48,921 nt of DNA from Pseudomonas sp. BN417 (GTDB taxonomy: Bacteria; Pseudomonadota; Gammaproteobacteria; Pseudomonadales; Pseudomonadaceae): NCBI RefSeq assembly GCF_029871205.1, contig NZ_SSOJ01000146.1:1-48921 (forward strand), written 5' to 3'. Below, one piece after another: positions 26,406 through 34,986 of the stretch; position 1 is the first letter of the stretch; every line of letters starts with the position of its first letter. Under the pieces are notes generated by a model that did no database searches, was not told the origin of the DNA, and worked only from the letters and a program-made list of their open reading frames with translations. The position numbers and the translations under genes are program-made.

Positions 26406-27899
26406 ATGGTCTTTTCTTCAAACGTGTTCCTGTTCCTGTTCTTGCCGATATTCCTCGGCTTGTACTACCTGGTCGGGACACGCTATCGAAACCTGCTGCT
26501 GCTGGTCGCCAGCTACATCTTCTACGCCTGGTGGCGCATCGACTTCCTGGCGTTGTTCGCCGTGGTCACGGTGTTCAACTACTGGATCGGCCTGCGCATA
26601 GGCGCGGCCGGGGTGCGCACGAAGACCGCGCAGAAATGGCTGCTCCTCGGCGTGGCAGTGGACCTCTGCGTCCTCGGCTACTTCAAGTACGCCAACTTCG
26701 GCGTCGACAGCCTCAACGCCATCATCTCCTCCTTCGGCATGGAGCCTTTCGTGCTCACGCACATCCTGCTGCCGATCGGGATTTCCTTCTACGTCTTCGA
26801 GTCCATCAGCTACATCATCGACGTCTACCGCGGCGACACCCCGGCCACCCGTAACCTGGTGGATTTCGCCGCTTTCGTGGCGATCTTCCCGCACCTGATC
26901 GCCGGCCCGGTGTTGCGCTTCAAGGACCTGGTCGACCAGTTCAACCACCGCACCCACACGGTCGACAAGTTCGCCGAAGGCTGCACCCGGTTCATGCAGG
27001 GCTTCATCAAGAAGGTCTTCATCGCCGACAGCATCGCGCCCATCGCCGATCACTGCTTCGCCCTCTCCGACCCGACCACGGGCGATGCCTGGCTCGGCGC
27101 CCTGGCCTACACCGCGCAGCTGTACTTCGACTTCTCCGGCTACAGCGACATGGCCATCGGCCTCGGCCTGATGATGGGCTTCCGCTTCATGGAGAACTTC
27201 AACCAGCCCTATATCAGCCAGTCCATCACCGAGTTCTGGCGGCGCTGGCACATCAGCCTCTCCACCTGGCTGCGCGACTACCTCTACATCAGCCTCGGCG
27301 GTAACCGCGGCACCACCTTCCAGACCTACCGCAACCTGTTCCTCACCATGCTGCTGGGCGGGCTGTGGCACGGCGCCAACTTCACCTACATCATCTGGGG
27401 TGCCTGGCACGGCGCCTGGCTGGCCATCGAGCGCGCCCTCGGCGTGAACGCCGCGCCGCGCGCGATCCAGCCACTGCGCTGGGCCTTCACCTTCCTGCTG
27501 GTGGTGATCGGCTGGGTGATCTTCCGCGCCGAGAACCTGGATGTGGCCTGGCGCATGTACGCCGCCATGTTCAGCTTCGGTGACTGGCAGCTCTCCGAGC
27601 TCAACCGCGCCCAGCTCACCAGCCTGCAGATCGCCACCCTGGTGCTGGCCTACGTGGTGCTGGCCATCTTCGGCATCCGCCAGTTCTATGCCCAGCCGCT
27701 TGCCGGAGCGCCCAAGGCCAAGGCGAAGGAGGAAGACGAGACCGTCATCGCCAGTGCCGACGGCACCGCAGTGCTGCCCCGGGCCCGAATCCAGATCGGC
27801 GCGTTGGCTTTCCACGCCGCCGTGCTCCTGCTGTTCGCCGCCTCGGTGCTGAAACTCTCGGCGCAGAGTTTCTCGCCCTTCCTCTACTTCCAGTTCTGA
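26406..27899 (+). CDS. algI: Alginate O-acetylation membrane protein AlgI (MBOAT)
   Basis: A 497-residue polytopic inner-membrane protein of the MBOAT family that passes acetyl groups from a cytoplasmic donor across the membrane to AlgJ/AlgX. The conserved histidines are present: H282 in EFWRRWHISLS and H322 in GGLWHGANF, with another at H335 in GAWHGAW. The topology starts with FLFLFLPIFLGLYYLV. The C-terminus is somewhat shorter than in P. aeruginosa. It starts with an ATG at 26406. An internal promoter before algI is known in P. aeruginosa, but none is obvious here. Confidence 0.95.
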   Translation: MVFSSNVFLFLFLPIFLGLYYLVGTRYRNLLLLVASYIFYAWWRIDFLALFAVVTVFNYWIGLRIGAAGVRTKTAQKWLLLGVAVDLCVLGYFKYANFGVDSLNAIISSFGMEPFVLTHILLPIGISFYVFESISYIIDVYRGDTPATRNLVDFAAFVAIFPHLIAGPVLRFKDLVDQFNHRTHTVDKFAEGCTRFMQGFIKKVFIADSIAPIADHCFALSDPTTGDAWLGALAYTAQLYFDFSGYSDMAIGLGLMMGFRFMENFNQPYISQSITEFWRRWHISLSTWLRDYLYISLGGNRGTTFQTYRNLFLTMLLGGLWHGANFTYIIWGAWHGAWLAIERALGVNAAPRAIQPLRWAFTFLLVVIGWVIFRAENLDVAWRMYAAMFSFGDWQLSELNRAQLTSLQIATLVLAYVVLAIFGIRQFYAQPLAGAPKAKAKEEDETVIASADGTAVLPRARIQIGALAFHAAVLLLFAASVLKLSAQSFSPFLYFQF

Positions 27900-27911
27900 G
27901 GGGAGCCGACC

Positions 27912-29057
27912 ATGAACAGAACCTTGAACCTGCTCTACATCCTGCTCTTCTCCGGCCTTCTGCTGGCGTTGAGCCTCTGGTCCATGCGCGGTGTGCTGGG
28001 CTTCTCGGTGTCCAAGGAGACCAGCGTGCTGGACGGCAAGCTGGCCCAGGCCTTCGAGAAGCGCTACGACGCGGAATTCCCGGTCAAGCAACTGGGCACC
28101 AACCTCTGGGCCTTGCTGGACTACAAACTGTTCGGCGAAGGCCGCCAGGGCGTGGTCATCGGCCAGGACGGCTGGCTCTATTCGGACGAGGAGTTCGACC
28201 CAGTGGCCGACGGCTCTCGCCACGTGCGCGACAACCTGGCGCTGATCGGGGGCGTGCGTGACGAACTGGCACGGCGCAACGTGGAACTGGTGCTGGCGAT
28301 AGTCCCGTCCAAGTCGCGGCTCTATCCGGAGCATGTCGGTGAAGCCACTCCCACCGCCCTGCGCCAGGACCTCTACCAGCGCTTCCGCGGCGTCGCGCGC
28401 AAGGCCGGGATCATCGCCCCGGACCTGCTCGCCGCCCTCGAGGACGCGAAGAACCAGGGCCAGGTCTTCCTGCGCACCGACACCCACTGGAGCCCGCTGG
28501 GCGCCGAAGTGGTGGCCGGTCGCCTGGGCCAGGTCGTAGGCAAGACCATCGACCTGCGCGGCACTCCGCAGCAGTACATCACCGAAGCCCAGGGCAACGA
28601 GGACTACAAGGGCGACCTGACCCGCTTCCTGCCCCTGGACCCGCTGTTCGAGAACCTGATGCCGGCCCCGGACCAGCTGCAGAAACGCGCAACCCGCAGC
28701 CAGGAAGATGCCGCCGGTGACGACGCCCTGTTCGCCGAGAACGAAGTGCCGGTCGTGCTGGTCGGCACCAGCTACAGCGCCAACGACAAGTGGAACTTCG
28801 CCGGCGCCCTGCGCCAGGCGCTGCAACGCGACCTGGTGAACCACGCCGAGGATGGCCAGGGCCCGATCCTGCCGATGCTCAAGTACCTGCAGAGCGACGA
28901 GCTGAAGGACGCCGCACCGCAACTGGTGATCTGGGAATTCCCCGAACGCTACCTGCCGATGCAGAGCGACCTGTCCGACTTCGACCCCGAATGGGTCGCC
29001 AGCCTGCGCAAGGGCGCGGCCGGTGACGAACGCCTGGCCTTGCGCTCGGGCAACTGA
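27912..29057 (+). CDS. algJ: Alginate O-acetylase AlgJ
   Basis: A 381-residue SGNH-like acetyltransferase relative of AlgX, tethered to the inner membrane by an uncleaved N-terminal segment (about 8-24). The catalytic set is present: DTHWSP (D190, H192) and GTSYS (S287). It lacks the carbohydrate-binding module of AlgX, in keeping with a role as acetyl relay between AlgI and AlgX. It starts 12 bp after the algI stop codon, behind GGGGAG. Confidence 0.95.
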   Translation: MNRTLNLLYILLFSGLLLALSLWSMRGVLGFSVSKETSVLDGKLAQAFEKRYDAEFPVKQLGTNLWALLDYKLFGEGRQGVVIGQDGWLYSDEEFDPVADGSRHVRDNLALIGGVRDELARRNVELVLAIVPSKSRLYPEHVGEATPTALRQDLYQRFRGVARKAGIIAPDLLAALEDAKNQGQVFLRTDTHWSPLGAEVVAGRLGQVVGKTIDLRGTPQQYITEAQGNEDYKGDLTRFLPLDPLFENLMPAPDQLQKRATRSQEDAAGDDALFAENEVPVVLVGTSYSANDKWNFAGALRQALQRDLVNHAEDGQGPILPMLKYLQSDELKDAAPQLVIWEFPERYLPMQSDLSDFDPEWVASLRKGAAGDERLALRSGN

Positions 29058-29063
29058 AGAATC

Positions 29064-29100
29064 CCCCTCGCAAAGGGGAAAACAGGGCCGGATACGGCCC
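29064..29100 (+). other. Two small hairpins between algJ and algF
   Basis: CCCCT-CGCAA-AGGGG (about 29064-29077) and GGGCCG-GATA-CGGCCC (29085-29100) fill most of the 72 bp between algJ and algF. Neither has a U-run. Confidence 0.45.
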
Positions 29101-29129
29101 GTTCAAGAGAGAAGATGGAGGTACACCTC

Positions 29130-29774
29130 ATGACCCGACAGAACAACCGCCGCTGGAAGTCGTATGCGTGCGCCCTGGTGCTCGGCCTCGGCGCCCTGCA
29201 GGCCAATGCCGATGAAGGTGGCCTTTACGGCCCGAAGGCACCCAAGGGCTCCGCCTTCGTTCGCGCCTATAACGCCGGCAGCAGCGAACTCAGCGTCAAT
29301 GTCGGCAACACCGCGCTGACCGACGTGCCGCCGCAGGGTTCCAGTGACTTCAAGTTCCTCCCGGCCGGTAACTACAGCGCCCAGGTCGGCAGCGGCAACC
29401 TCTCGGTGAAGCTGGAAGCGGACCGCTACTACACCCTGGTCAACCAGGCCGGCAAGGACCCGCAACTGGTGGAAGAACCGGCCTTCAGGAACAAGCAGAA
29501 GGCCCTGCTGCGGGTGCAGAACCTGTCTGACGCCAAGCTCACCCTGAAGACCGCCGATGGCAAGACCCCGGTCGTCGCGGACGTGGCCCCGCAAGGCCGC
29601 GGCGAACGCGAGATCAACCCGGTGAAAGTCGGCCTCGCCCTGTTCGACGGCGATCGCAAGGTCAGCGACCTGAAGCCGGTCTCCCTGCAGCGCGGCGAAG
29701 TGGTCTGCCTCTACATCACCGGCAGCGGCGGCAAGCTCTCCCCGGTCTGGGTCAAGCGCCCGGCCGAATCCTGA
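29130..29774 (+). CDS. algF: Alginate O-acetylation adaptor AlgF
   Basis: A 214-residue periplasmic protein needed for acetylation, thought to bridge AlgJ and AlgX. The signal peptide ends in ALQANA. The mature protein starts DEGGLYGPKAPKGSAFVRAY, near-identical to the family, followed by two beta-rich domains (LPAGNYSAQVG, KALLRVQNLSDAKLTLKTAD). I chose the ATG at 29130 because GGAGG lies 8 nt upstream; the ATG at 29115 overlaps that Shine-Dalgarno and is unlikely. A strong hairpin follows. Confidence 0.95.
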   Translation: MTRQNNRRWKSYACALVLGLGALQANADEGGLYGPKAPKGSAFVRAYNAGSSELSVNVGNTALTDVPPQGSSDFKFLPAGNYSAQVGSGNLSVKLEADRYYTLVNQAGKDPQLVEEPAFRNKQKALLRVQNLSDAKLTLKTADGKTPVVADVAPQGRGEREINPVKVGLALFDGDRKVSDLKPVSLQRGEVVCLYITGSGGKLSPVWVKRPAES

Positions 29775-29794
29775 GCAGCGGTAACGAAGCACTA

Positions 29795-29820
29795 GCCGGC
29801 GCGGGCTGAACCGCGCCGGC
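29795..29820 (+). other. Strong hairpin between algF and algA
   Basis: GCCGGCGCGG-GCTGAA-CCGCGCCGGC is a perfect 10-bp GC stem without a U-run. It lies 20 bp after the algF stop codon and about 90 bp before algA. It may attenuate readthrough or stabilise the upstream message. Confidence 0.6.
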
Positions 29821-29910
29821 CCCACCTGCCACGCAGAGGGCGGGAATAAGAAAGAAATGTGATCGATGGAAGCAGCGCCCCAAACCCATGACAGTTCTAG
29901 GAGAAACACC

Positions 29911-31353
29911 ATGATTCCCGTGATCCTCTCTGGCGGTAGCGGCTCTCGCCTCTGGCCTCTTTCGCGCAAGCAGTATCCCAAGCAGTTCCTCGCCCTCACC
30001 GGTGAACAGACCCTGTTCCAGCAGACCTTGCAGCGCCTGAACTTCGAGGGCATGCAGCCGGCCGTACTGGTGGCCAACCAGGATCACCGTTTCATCGTCC
30101 AGGAGCAGCTGGACGGCATCGGCCTGCAGGCCCAGACCATGCTGCTGGAGCCCTTCGGCCGCAACACCGCGCCGGCAGTGGCGATCGCCGCCATGCAACT
30201 GGTGGCCGAAGGCCGTGACGAGCTGATGCTGGTGCTGCCGGCCGACCACGTGCTGAAGGACCAGAACGCCTTCGAGCAGGCCCTGGCTCTGGCCGCCAGC
30301 GCCGCTGAGAAGGGCGAGATGGTGCTCTTCGGCGTTCCCGCCGAACGCCCGGAAACCGGCTACGGCTACATCCGCAGCAAGACCGACGCCGGTCTGCCTG
30401 ACGGCATCAGCCGCGTCGCCCAGTTCGTCGAGAAACCCAACGAGGAAAAGGCCCGCGAATACGTGGCCTCCGGTGACTACTTCTGGAACAGCGGCATGTT
30501 CCTGTTCCGCGCCAGCCGCTTCCTGGAAGAGCTCAAGCAGCACGAAGTGGATATCTACGACACCTGCCTGCTGGCCCTGGAGCGCAGCAAGCGCGACGGC
30601 ATCGCGGTGACCATCGACTCGGCCACCTTCGCCTGCTGCCCGGACAACTCCATCGACTACGCGGTGATGGAGAAGACCGAACGCGCCTGCGTGGTGCCGC
30701 TGTCCGCCGGCTGGAACGACGTGGGCAGCTGGAGCTCGATCTGGGAAGTGCACGACAAGGACAAGAACGGCAACGTCACCAAGGGCGACGTGGTGGTGCA
30801 GGACAGCCACAACTGCCTGGTGCACGGCAACGGCAAGCTGGTGTCGGTGATCGGCCTGGACGACATAGTGGTCGTCGAGACCAAGGACGCCATGATGATC
30901 GCCCACAAGGACCGCGTGCAGGACGTGAAGAAACTGGTCAACACGCTGGACGCCGACGGCCGCAGCGAAACCCAGAACCACTGCGCCGTGTACCGTCCCT
31001 GGGGCTCCTACGACTCCGTGGACATGGGCGGCCGCTTCCAGGTCAAGCACATCACCGTCAAGCCCGGCGCGCAGCTCTCGCTGCAGATGCACCACCACCG
31101 TGCCGAGCACTGGATCGTGGTCTCCGGCACCGCCCAGGTGACCTGCGACGACAAGGTGTTCCTGCTCACCGAGAACCAGTCCACCTACATCCCGATCGCC
31201 TCGGTGCACCGCCTGGCCAACCCCGGCAAGATCCCGCTGGAGATCATCGAAGTGCAGTCCGGGAGCTACCTCGGCGAAGACGACATCGAGCGTCTGGATG
31301 ACGTCTACGGCCGCGCCCCGCAGAGCGCGACCGTGCACAGCATCGCCCGCTAG
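29911..31353 (+). CDS. algA: Bifunctional mannose-6-phosphate isomerase / mannose-1-phosphate guanylyltransferase AlgA
   Basis: A 480-residue cytoplasmic enzyme catalysing both the first step (fructose-6-P to mannose-6-P) and the GTP-dependent synthesis of GDP-mannose. The N-terminal guanylyltransferase opens with LSGGSGSRLWPLSRKQYPKQ and has the FVEKP site. The C-terminal type-II isomerase cupin has QMHHHRAEHWIVVSGTA. AlgC, needed between the two steps, is not encoded here. The start is the ATG behind TAGGAG (29898-29903); an earlier in-frame ATG at 29866 adds 15 unrelated residues. It is the last gene of the operon. Confidence 0.97.
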   Translation: MIPVILSGGSGSRLWPLSRKQYPKQFLALTGEQTLFQQTLQRLNFEGMQPAVLVANQDHRFIVQEQLDGIGLQAQTMLLEPFGRNTAPAVAIAAMQLVAEGRDELMLVLPADHVLKDQNAFEQALALAASAAEKGEMVLFGVPAERPETGYGYIRSKTDAGLPDGISRVAQFVEKPNEEKAREYVASGDYFWNSGMFLFRASRFLEELKQHEVDIYDTCLLALERSKRDGIAVTIDSATFACCPDNSIDYAVMEKTERACVVPLSAGWNDVGSWSSIWEVHDKDKNGNVTKGDVVVQDSHNCLVHGNGKLVSVIGLDDIVVVETKDAMMIAHKDRVQDVKKLVNTLDADGRSETQNHCAVYRPWGSYDSVDMGGRFQVKHITVKPGAQLSLQMHHHRAEHWIVVSGTAQVTCDDKVFLLTENQSTYIPIASVHRLANPGKIPLEIIEVQSGSYLGEDDIERLDDVYGRAPQSATVHSIAR

Positions 31354-31363
31354 GGCTGGCACG

Positions 31364-31426
31364 CTCCTGTAGGAGCGAGCTTGCTCGCGAAAGGTTGCCC
31401 CGTTCGCCAGCAAGCTGGCTCCTGCA
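31364..31426. repeat. REP pair downstream of algA (GTAGGAGCGAGCTTGCTCGCGAA type)
   Basis: GGAGCGAGCTTGCTCGCGAA can pair with TTCGCCAGCAAGCTGGCTCC about 10 nt later. This is the well-known pseudomonad intergenic repeat style. It may also serve as the 3' end of the alginate message, since no conventional terminator was found after algA. Confidence 0.75.
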
Positions 31427-31484
31427 CTGCCCTCAGCGGCCCTGAACGCTCTGCTAGCATGGGAAGCCTCAAGGAGGTTTCCCA

Positions 31485-31949
31485 ATGCTTATCGGCGCCA
31501 TTCTCTTCCTGACCTGGCTGGTCCTACTGGTGCGCTACCCGGCCAAGGCCCTGTCGCTGTCCCTCTCGGCCGTGCTCGGCGTAGTCCTGATCGCACTCTG
31601 GGTGCTCTGGGAAGAGCAAAGCGAAGAACGCCGCTTCGCCCGCCTGACAATCCAGCTCAGCTACAGCCCGCAAAGCTGCCCCGCCGACCGCCCGCTGGCC
31701 ATCCAGATACGCAATGGCGGCGACGCCACCCTGCGCGACTTCGCCTGGCAAGTGCAGGCCTTCCGCCCCGGCGACACCATCAACCTTGCCCAGGCCAGCT
31801 ACGATCGCCCGCGTTACCTGGGACCCGCCGAAATCCAGCCCGGGGCCCAATGGCAGGATTGCCTGGCCCTGCCGCCCATTCGCCAGGGTTATCGCCCGCA
31901 ATCCCTGGAGTTTCGCGCCGCCGGTTTGCGTGGCAAATTCGTCGACTGA
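31485..31949 (+). CDS. Hypothetical inner-membrane protein
   Basis: A 154-residue protein I cannot assign. Two adjacent N-terminal membrane segments (about 3-17 and 22-43) are followed by a charged linker EEQSEERRFAR. A soluble domain of about 100 residues follows, with the beta-rich pattern LTIQLSYSPQSCPADRPLAI and IRNGGDATLRDFAWQVQAF, like a small immunoglobulin-type fold in the periplasm or cytoplasm. It holds two cysteines. The Shine-Dalgarno AAGGAGG lies 7 nt before the ATG. It follows algA by about 130 bp, with a REP pair between, so it is probably transcribed separately. Confidence 0.75.
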   Translation: MLIGAILFLTWLVLLVRYPAKALSLSLSAVLGVVLIALWVLWEEQSEERRFARLTIQLSYSPQSCPADRPLAIQIRNGGDATLRDFAWQVQAFRPGDTINLAQASYDRPRYLGPAEIQPGAQWQDCLALPPIRQGYRPQSLEFRAAGLRGKFVD

Positions 31950-31971
31950 ACTGACAGCACCCTCTCCCCAG

Positions 31972-32061
31972 CCCTCTCCCTGAAGGGAGAGGGAGCGGTC
32001 CGCGCGGTGATCGAATCCGGCACGGGCCGCTTGTCTCCCCTCTCCTCTTCAGGGAGAGGGG
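31972..32061. repeat. Two CTCTCCC/GGGAGAG hairpins
   Basis: CCCTCTCCC-TGAA-GGGAGAGGG (31972-31993) and CCCCTCTCC-TCTTCA-GGAGAGGGG (32037-32061) flank a 40-bp spacer. They are similar to hairpins at 134-160, 16463-16490 and 26316-26341. There is no U-run after either. Confidence 0.7.
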
Positions 32062-32106
32062 CCGGGGGAGAGGGCCGCCAGACGCCAACCCAGCAAAGGA
32101 CTCTAA

Positions 32107-32937
32107 ATGCCCACTCCCACCGCCCTGATCACCGGCTGCTCCAGCGGCATCGGCCGCGCCCTCGCCGACGCCTTCAAGGCCAGCGGCTACAGCGTCTGGG
32201 CCAGCGCCCGCAAGCCTGAGGACCTGGCCGAACTGCAAGCCGCCGGCTTCACCGCGGTCGCCCTGGACGTCAATGACCAGGCCGCCGTCGCCGCGCTGGC
32301 CGATCGCCTGGAAGCCGAAGCCGGCGGCCTCGACGTGCTGGTGAACAACGCCGGCTTCGGCGCCATGGGTCCGCTGCTGGACGGTGGCGCCGAGGCGCTG
32401 CGCCGGCAGTTCGAGACCAATGTCTTCGCCCTGGTGGACCTGACCCGCGCCTGCTTCCCGCTGCTGCGCAAGCGCCGTGGCCTGGTGGTGAACATCGGCA
32501 GCGTGTCCGGCGTGCTTGTCACCCCCTTCGCCGGCGCCTATTGCGCCTCCAAGGCCGCCGTGCACGCCCTGAGCGATGCCCTGCGCCTGGAACTGGCGCC
32601 CTTCGGCATCGAGCTGATGGAAGTGCAGCCCGGCGCCATCGCCTCCAGCTTCGGCGCGAACGCCAGCCGCGAAGCCGAGGCCGTGATCGCCGAAGGCTCG
32701 CCCTGGTGGCCCCTGCGCGAGGGCATCCGCGCCCGCGCCCGTGCTTCCCAGGACAACCCCACCTCGGCCGAAGCGTTCGCGCGCTCCTTGCTGGCCGCCG
32801 TGCGACGCAAGCCCCGCCCGGCACTGGTGCGCATCGGCAATGGCAGCCGGGCCTTGCCGATGCTGGCGCGCTGGGTGCCGAGAAGTCTGCTGGACAGGGT
32901 GCTGAAGAAACGCTTCGGCCTCGGCGTGGAGCTGTAG
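32107..32937 (+). CDS. Short-chain dehydrogenase/reductase (SDR, classical)
   Basis: A 276-residue NAD(P)-dependent oxidoreductase. It shows the cofactor loop TGCSSGIG, an arginine after beta-2 (ASARKPEDL) that suggests NADP preference, the NNAG motif, the catalytic serine in NIGSVSG and YCASK with Tyr and Lys. The extra C-terminal region (RIGNGSRALPMLARWVPRSLLDRVLKKRFG) is typical of the retinol-dehydrogenase-like subgroup. The substrate is unknown. It converges on the bufferin-type cluster, and its stop codon lies 39 bp from the DUF2063 gene stop codon. Confidence 0.88.
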   Translation: MPTPTALITGCSSGIGRALADAFKASGYSVWASARKPEDLAELQAAGFTAVALDVNDQAAVAALADRLEAEAGGLDVLVNNAGFGAMGPLLDGGAEALRRQFETNVFALVDLTRACFPLLRKRRGLVVNIGSVSGVLVTPFAGAYCASKAAVHALSDALRLELAPFGIELMEVQPGAIASSFGANASREAEAVIAEGSPWWPLREGIRARARASQDNPTSAEAFARSLLAAVRRKPRPALVRIGNGSRALPMLARWVPRSLLDRVLKKRFGLGVEL

Positions 32938-32976
32938 GATGGGGCGGGCGGCGTTCCGCGAGCGTAGCGATACCCA

Positions 32977-33741
32977 TCAGCCCCGCCCCACCAGCCCTTC
33001 ACTTATCCACAGCTTCAACCACTGCGCCGCCTGCATCGGCTTGCCCAGCGCCTCGCAGAGTCGGGCAAAACTCCATCCCTGCTCCACCATGCCCAGCAGC
33101 GCCCTGCCCTCTTCCTCGGCCAGGCTGCGGTATTGCCCGACCAGACCCTGGCGCCAGACCAGGCAGAGTTCGGGCCCCTCCAGCTGCCGGCTGCCGGGGA
33201 ACTCACGCCCCTCCTTCACCGCGCGCCACAGCGACAGGCTGTTATGCCGGCACGGCACCTGCTGCACGCTGGGCAACAGCGCCAGACGCAGCTCCGGCCA
33301 CTCCCCGGCCGACAACCGCGCCATCCGCTCCAGGGTCAGCGATTCGCCGTCGGCAGCGTCGAAGGCCAGGGTGAAGGCCCACTCCAGCCGCGCCAGCTCG
33401 GCCAGGGGTGCGGCCTGTTCAGGCACCAGCCAGGACTCGATGAAATCGGCCAGGCGCGCGCCAAGCCAGCGCAGGCTGAAATGAGCGGAAGGATGGGCGC
33501 GCAGGTAGGCATGGGCCAGGGCCTCGAACTCATCGTCGCCCAGCCAGTGGTGCACGGTCGGATAGTCTCCCCGCAGGGCCTCCACCAGCCGCGCCCGGTA
33601 GGCGTGATGGTAGATCCCCAGGCCCTCCAGCGCCCCCAGCGCTGGGCCGCCACGGATGACGTCGAGCAGCTCCGCAGCCGGCGCGCCGCTGTCGTCCAGT
33701 AGGTAGGTTTCGAAGCGCTGCTGGAACTCTTTCAGGCCCAT
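32977..33741 (-). CDS. DUF2063 family RiPP maturation partner (BufC/HvfC-like)
   Basis: A 254-residue cytoplasmic protein. The N-terminal half carries the DUF2063 pattern [20 protein letters not shown] then [16 protein letters not shown] and [13 protein letters not shown]. The C-terminal half (about 165-254) is a small winged-helix-like region ([16 protein letters not shown]). Such proteins partner DUF692 iron enzymes, recognising the precursor leader and presenting it for modification. It starts 10 bp inside the end of the DUF692 gene, so the two are translationally coupled, as for a stoichiometric complex. It is the last gene of the three-gene unit; its 3' end borders a repeat. Confidence 0.85.
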   Translation of the reverse strand: MGLKEFQQRFETYLLDDSGAPAAELLDVIRGGPALGALEGLGIYHHAYRARLVEALRGDYPTVHHWLGDDEFEALAHAYLRAHPSAHFSLRWLGARLADFIESWLVPEQAAPLAELARLEWAFTLAFDAADGESLTLERMARLSAGEWPELRLALLPSVQQVPCRHNSLSLWRAVKEGREFPGSRQLEGPELCLVWRQGLVGQYRSLAEEEGRALLGMVEQGWSFARLCEALGKPMQAAQWLKLWISEGLVGRG

Positions 33742-34577
33742 GCGACCTCCTTCGCCAAGGTGGCGGCAGCCAGCTCCCGCGCCTTGTCCAGCTCGGCCAG
33801 CAACTCATCCAGGGGCGGCAGATGGTCGTCGCGCTCCAGCAATGTGGCGACCGGTCCCAGGTGCTCCAGGGTGCGCTGGTAGAGCCGCCAGACCGGGTCC
33901 GACACCGGCGCGTCGTGAGTGTCGATCAGGTAGTGGCCGTAGTCGCTGTGGCCAGCCAGGTGCAGCTGGCGGATGGCCCCGGCCGGCAGTGCGCGAATGA
34001 ACTCCCAAGGGTCGAAACCCTGGTTGCGCGCGTTGACATAGACGTTGTTCACATCCAGCAGCAGCTCACAGCCGCTGCGCTCCACCAGGGCGGCGAGGAA
34101 CTCCCATTCGCTCATCTCGCTATCGGCGCAGCGCAGATAGCTGGACACATTCTCCAGCACCAGCGGGCGGCCGAGGGCATCCTGCACCTGCCGCACCCGT
34201 TCGGCCACATGGGCCAGGCATTCCTCGGTGAAGGGCAGCGGCAGCAGGTCGTGCAATTGGTGGGCGTTGCCGCGGCTCCAGCAGAGGTGGTCGGAGATCC
34301 AGCGCGGGCCGATGCGCTCGGCCAGGGTCCTGAGCTGGCGCAGATGATCGCGATCCAGTGGGTGCGGACCGCCGATGGACAGGGACACGCCGTGCATTAC
34401 CAGCGGGTAGCGTTCGGCGATGGCGTCCAGGTAGTAGAGCGGCTTGCCGCCGCTTACCAGGTAGTTCTCGGAGATCACCTCGAACCAGTCCACCGCAGGC
34501 AGCTGATCGAGTACCTCCTGGTGGTACTGGCTTCTCAGCCCCAGGCCGAAACCCAGGCTGGCGGGTTGCTCATGCAT
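33732..34577 (-). CDS. DUF692 multinuclear non-heme iron oxidative enzyme (MNIO, BufB/HvfB-like)
   Basis: A 281-residue TIM-barrel enzyme of the MNIO family (MbnB, TglH, HvfB, BufB). Candidate iron ligands all occur in family positions: [10 protein letters not shown] (H62), SDHLCW (H97), LENVSSY (E142), [13 protein letters not shown] (D175), HLAGH (H206/H210), DTHDAPV (H221/D222) and ERDD (E249). It should use O2 and a two- or three-iron centre to oxidise cysteines of the precursor into thiooxazole or oxazolone/thioamide groups; the exact product cannot be read. The precursor gene lies 48 bp upstream and the DUF2063 partner overlaps downstream. Confidence 0.9.
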   Translation of the reverse strand: MHEQPASLGFGLGLRSQYHQEVLDQLPAVDWFEVISENYLVSGGKPLYYLDAIAERYPLVMHGVSLSIGGPHPLDRDHLRQLRTLAERIGPRWISDHLCWSRGNAHQLHDLLPLPFTEECLAHVAERVRQVQDALGRPLVLENVSSYLRCADSEMSEWEFLAALVERSGCELLLDVNNVYVNARNQGFDPWEFIRALPAGAIRQLHLAGHSDYGHYLIDTHDAPVSDPVWRLYQRTLEHLGPVATLLERDDHLPPLDELLAELDKARELAAATLAKEVAWA

Positions 34578-34625
34578 GACAGGTCTCCCTGGACCGGGGT
34601 GGCCCGAGGGCCACCCCCAGCCCCA

Positions 34626-34883
34626 TCAGGCGCCGACCTTGCCGCCAGAGGACTTGCACTCGGCCAGCGTGGTGCTCTTGAAGCCCTGGCCCTTGCAGGC
34701 GCCCTGGCCCTTGCAGGCGTTATTGGCGGTCTTGCAGTCGTTCTGGCCTTTGCAGGCGTTGATGCCGTAACAGTGCACCATGCCCTCTTCGGCCATGACC
34801 TGGGTGGGCAGGCTGGCGAACAGGCTGGCGGCGGTCAGTGCCAGGGCAAAGCCGGTCATGGTGGCGGAGGTTTTGATGGTCAT
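34626..34883 (-). CDS. Cysteine-rich secreted RiPP precursor, bufferin-type (DUF2282-like)
   Basis: An 85-residue protein with a Sec signal peptide of about 31 residues (hydrophobic core GFALALTAASLFASLP, end QVMA). The mature 54 residues hold six cysteines at 38, 44, 50, 57, 63 and 76 with near-periodic spacing (6, 6, 7, 6, 13) in the words HCYGIN, ACKGQ, DCKTAN, ACKGQG (twice) and ECK, and end GGKVGA. This fits copper-sequestering bufferins: the signal peptide acts as leader for cytoplasmic modification and the peptide is exported. The CKG-rich six-Cys pattern differs from the four-Cys BufA1 type and looks closer to what has been called BufA2. A TGTAACG word (34966-34960, minus) resembles an ECF -35 element, but no -10 is convincing. 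Confidence 0.82.
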   Translation of the reverse strand: MTIKTSATMTGFALALTAASLFASLPTQVMAEEGMVHCYGINACKGQNDCKTANNACKGQGACKGQGFKSTTLAECKSSGGKVGA

Positions 34884-34986
34884 TTTCGTGCGTCCTCGAA
34901 GGTGGTTGTGAGCCGGTCTTGCAGGCCGGACATAGAGGTAGAGAACGCTCGCCTGTTGGCGTTACAGCCGGACGCAGAATTTTTCC

